Assembly (NCBI GenBank): GCA_900770835.1
Contig: CAAGLQ010000066.1
Span: 1 to 6,528 of the forward strand
Length of the DNA stretch: 6,528 bases
Direction: 5' to 3'
Origin: an uncultured Parabacteroides sp.
Lineage (GTDB): Bacteria; Bacteroidota; Bacteroidia; Bacteroidales; Tannerellaceae
The notes beneath the pieces were generated by a model. The model saw nothing but the letters and a program-made list of their open reading frames with translations. It was not told the origin of the DNA and made no database searches. Below, in pieces: positions 5,791 through 6,528 of this stretch. The translations under genes and the position numbers were made by a program. Position 1 is the stretch's first letter. Each line of letters begins with the position of its first letter.

Positions 5791-5879
5791 CGATAACGGG
5801 AGGGTTTCGAGGGTCTTCGGAGGACCGCCGTTACCGAGCTTGGGGTTTTAGAGAGCCTTTGGAGGGCCGCCGGAGGCTC
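5791..5879. repeat. Two adjacent dyads between the lipoprotein gene and the second DUF6261-like gene
   Basis: CGATAACGG (5791-5799) pairs with CCGTTACCG (5828-5836) with one mismatch, and encloses GGTC/GACC (5812-5815 and 5823-5826). A second hairpin pairs 5853-5862 with 5870-5879 (ten pairs, two G-T wobbles, loop AGGGCCG). The inner parts are related, TCTTCGGAGGACCGCCG (5814-5830) and CCTTTGGAGGGCCGCCG (5856-5872), so this looks like a degenerate direct repeat. No U run follows the second hairpin on -, so it is not a standard intrinsic terminator of the gene ending at 5893, though it might act in 3' end protection. Confidence 0.5.
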
Positions 5880-5892
5880 CCGTCTGGGCCGG

Positions 5893-6312
5893 CTATTTCC
5901 GCTGGAACTCGCAGAAATCCTTGGAGTCGTAAAAACAGATCCTGTTTTGTGGCGATATCCAGGCCTCCACGGTGGGAAGGCCCGCCTCCGGTGTCATTCG
6001 CAGCGTGGGATGCTCGTATGTGTAGCTCCCGCGGGTGATGATGGTGGTGTCGCGCATGCTGTCCGACTTCTCGTCATGGATGCTGCCTTGGGTAGTCATC
6101 GTGAAATCGTTTTCCCCGAAGCTCAGCGTTTGTTCTTTGGGGAATCGGATCGGCGAGAAGCTCTCCGCCGCGTCGTACACCGCTCCTACGCGGATCCATT
6201 CCGTGGCGTTGAGCGCTTGCTCCTCGCCATATCTCCACTCCTCGTCATCGTTGGAGCAAGCGGAGAGGACGCACAGGGCCGACAGGGTAAGGGATAAGAT
6301 GTCTTTCTTCAT
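5893..6312 (-). CDS. Small lipoprotein, probably surface exposed, function unknown
   Basis: A 139-residue protein starting MKKDILSLTLSALCVLSAC. It has a positively charged N-terminus, a hydrophobic core and a lipobox LSAC with lipid-modified Cys19, so signal peptidase II processing to about 121 residues is expected. The mature N-terminus CSNDDEE is acid-rich, like the lipoprotein export signals described in Bacteroidota, which suggests flipping to the outer face of the outer membrane. The rest looks beta-rich (for example TIITRGSYTYEHPTLRMTP at 90-108), reminiscent of small lipocalin-like Bacteroidales lipoproteins, but I cannot assign a family. Cys126 and Cys134 could form a disulfide. It lies between two DUF6261-like genes on the same strand, 185 bases upstream of one. 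No convincing promoter box is visible in the AT-rich 100 bases upstream. Confidence 0.85.
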   Translation of the reverse strand: MKKDILSLTLSALCVLSACSNDDEEWRYGEEQALNATEWIRVGAVYDAAESFSPIRFPKEQTLSFGENDFTMTTQGSIHDEKSDSMRDTTIITRGSYTYEHPTLRMTPEAGLPTVEAWISPQNRICFYDSKDFCEFQRK

Positions 6313-6415
6313 GATGTTTATGATTTATATGTTGATATTATTTGTATATATGGATTATCTTGAATCCTTCATTAAATAAATGGCCTCCTGCGCTAAAAGA
6401 AATAGGGTTCTCTAC

Positions 6416-6457
6416 CAAAAAGCGGGTGAAAGTCCGTTTGCTTTCGCCCGCTTTTTG
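6416..6457. terminator. Bidirectional intrinsic terminator, mainly for the third DUF6261-like gene
   Basis: Positions 6416-6432 (C, five A, then GCGGGTGAAAG) pair with 6441-6457 (CTTTCGCCCGC, five T, then G) over 17 pairs with one T-G wobble, around an 8-base loop. The A/T ends give a U tract on either strand. It starts 18 bases past the stop codon of the minus-strand gene at 6476 and also separates it from the lipoprotein gene. Confidence 0.9.
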
Positions 6458-6475
6458 TAGCTGTGTGTGAACACC

Positions 6476-6528
6476 TTACATGATGCCTTTCTCTCTCAAA
6501 CGCAGTTGCCATTTCCAAGCGGAAGCCA
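6476..6528 (-). CDS. 3' end of a third DUF6261-like gene, cut by the window edge
   Basis: On - this encodes ASAWKWQLRLREKGIM followed by TAA, the same last 16 residues as the gene ending at 5066; the rest of the gene lies beyond the window. The protein match, correct stop position and a terminator just downstream support a real gene end over a stray duplicated fragment. Whether the upstream part is a full-length paralog cannot be seen. Confidence 0.75.
   Translation of the reverse strand, partial: ASAWKWQLRLREKGIM
6477..6526 (-). repeat. Copy 2 of the 50-base perfect direct repeat
   Basis: Identical to 5067-5116. The next two bases (CA at 6527-6528) already differ from the first copy (TA at 5117-5118), so the coding-side boundary of identity falls at about 6526, although more similarity may resume outside the window. 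Confidence 0.93.

Noticed and set aside
5204..5851. 215-codon open frame on + opposite the second DUF6261-like gene
   Set aside because: It is a by-product of high GC. The minus frame has a family match, a paralogous C-terminus, a plausible promoter and a terminator.
5947..6379. Open frames on + opposite the lipoprotein gene
   Set aside because: The minus frame has a full lipoprotein signal peptide with lipobox; the + frames have no recognisable feature.

Overview
The window comes from a Bacteroidota genome, most likely Parabacteroides (a P. distasonis relative) or Bacteroides. The reasons are the gene order serC - serA (short, no ACT domain) - DUF1015, two and a part genes that look like the Bacteroidales-specific DUF6261 family, an exact Bacteroidota-type -7 box (TAnnTTTG), A-rich leaders without Shine-Dalgarno motifs, and a lipoprotein with an acidic stretch after the lipid cysteine. 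The genus is an inference; the phylum is much safer.

Left half (1-3343, + strand): a compact serine-biosynthesis operon. SerA oxidises 3-phosphoglycerate to 3-phosphohydroxypyruvate, SerC transaminates it to O-phosphoserine, and a DUF1015 protein of unknown function follows after only 10 bases. A strong intrinsic terminator closes the unit. SerB is not present here. The SerA lacks the usual catalytic His (Lys-Lys in its place) and has AxGxxG instead of GxGxxG.

Middle (3344-4180): about 840 bases with no credible gene but much structure. A pair of small hairpins forms a larger inverted repeat (3378-3478). A second, weaker dyad covers 3491-3615. Then comes a perfectly phased tandem array of ten 41-bp units (3634-4043). 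Each unit holds two small dyads whose stems are conserved while loops and linker vary. It is not a CRISPR array. A promoter and leader for the next gene fill the remainder.

Right half (4181-6528): a DUF6261-like gene on + with a Pro/Glu tail converges, across a bidirectional terminator, on a second DUF6261-like gene on -. Further right on - are a small probable surface lipoprotein, another bidirectional terminator, and the extreme 3' end of a third DUF6261-like gene cut by the window edge. The last 50 bases of the second and third paralogs are identical, ending in the same C-terminal 16 residues, although the DNA downstream is unrelated. This points to recent duplication or gene conversion. 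The second paralog is much more GC-rich than the serine operon.

No complete new system can be demonstrated. The parts most worth following are the 41-bp array beside the DUF6261 paralogs, the 3'-end identity between paralogs, and the DUF1015 protein as an unassigned partner of serine synthesis.
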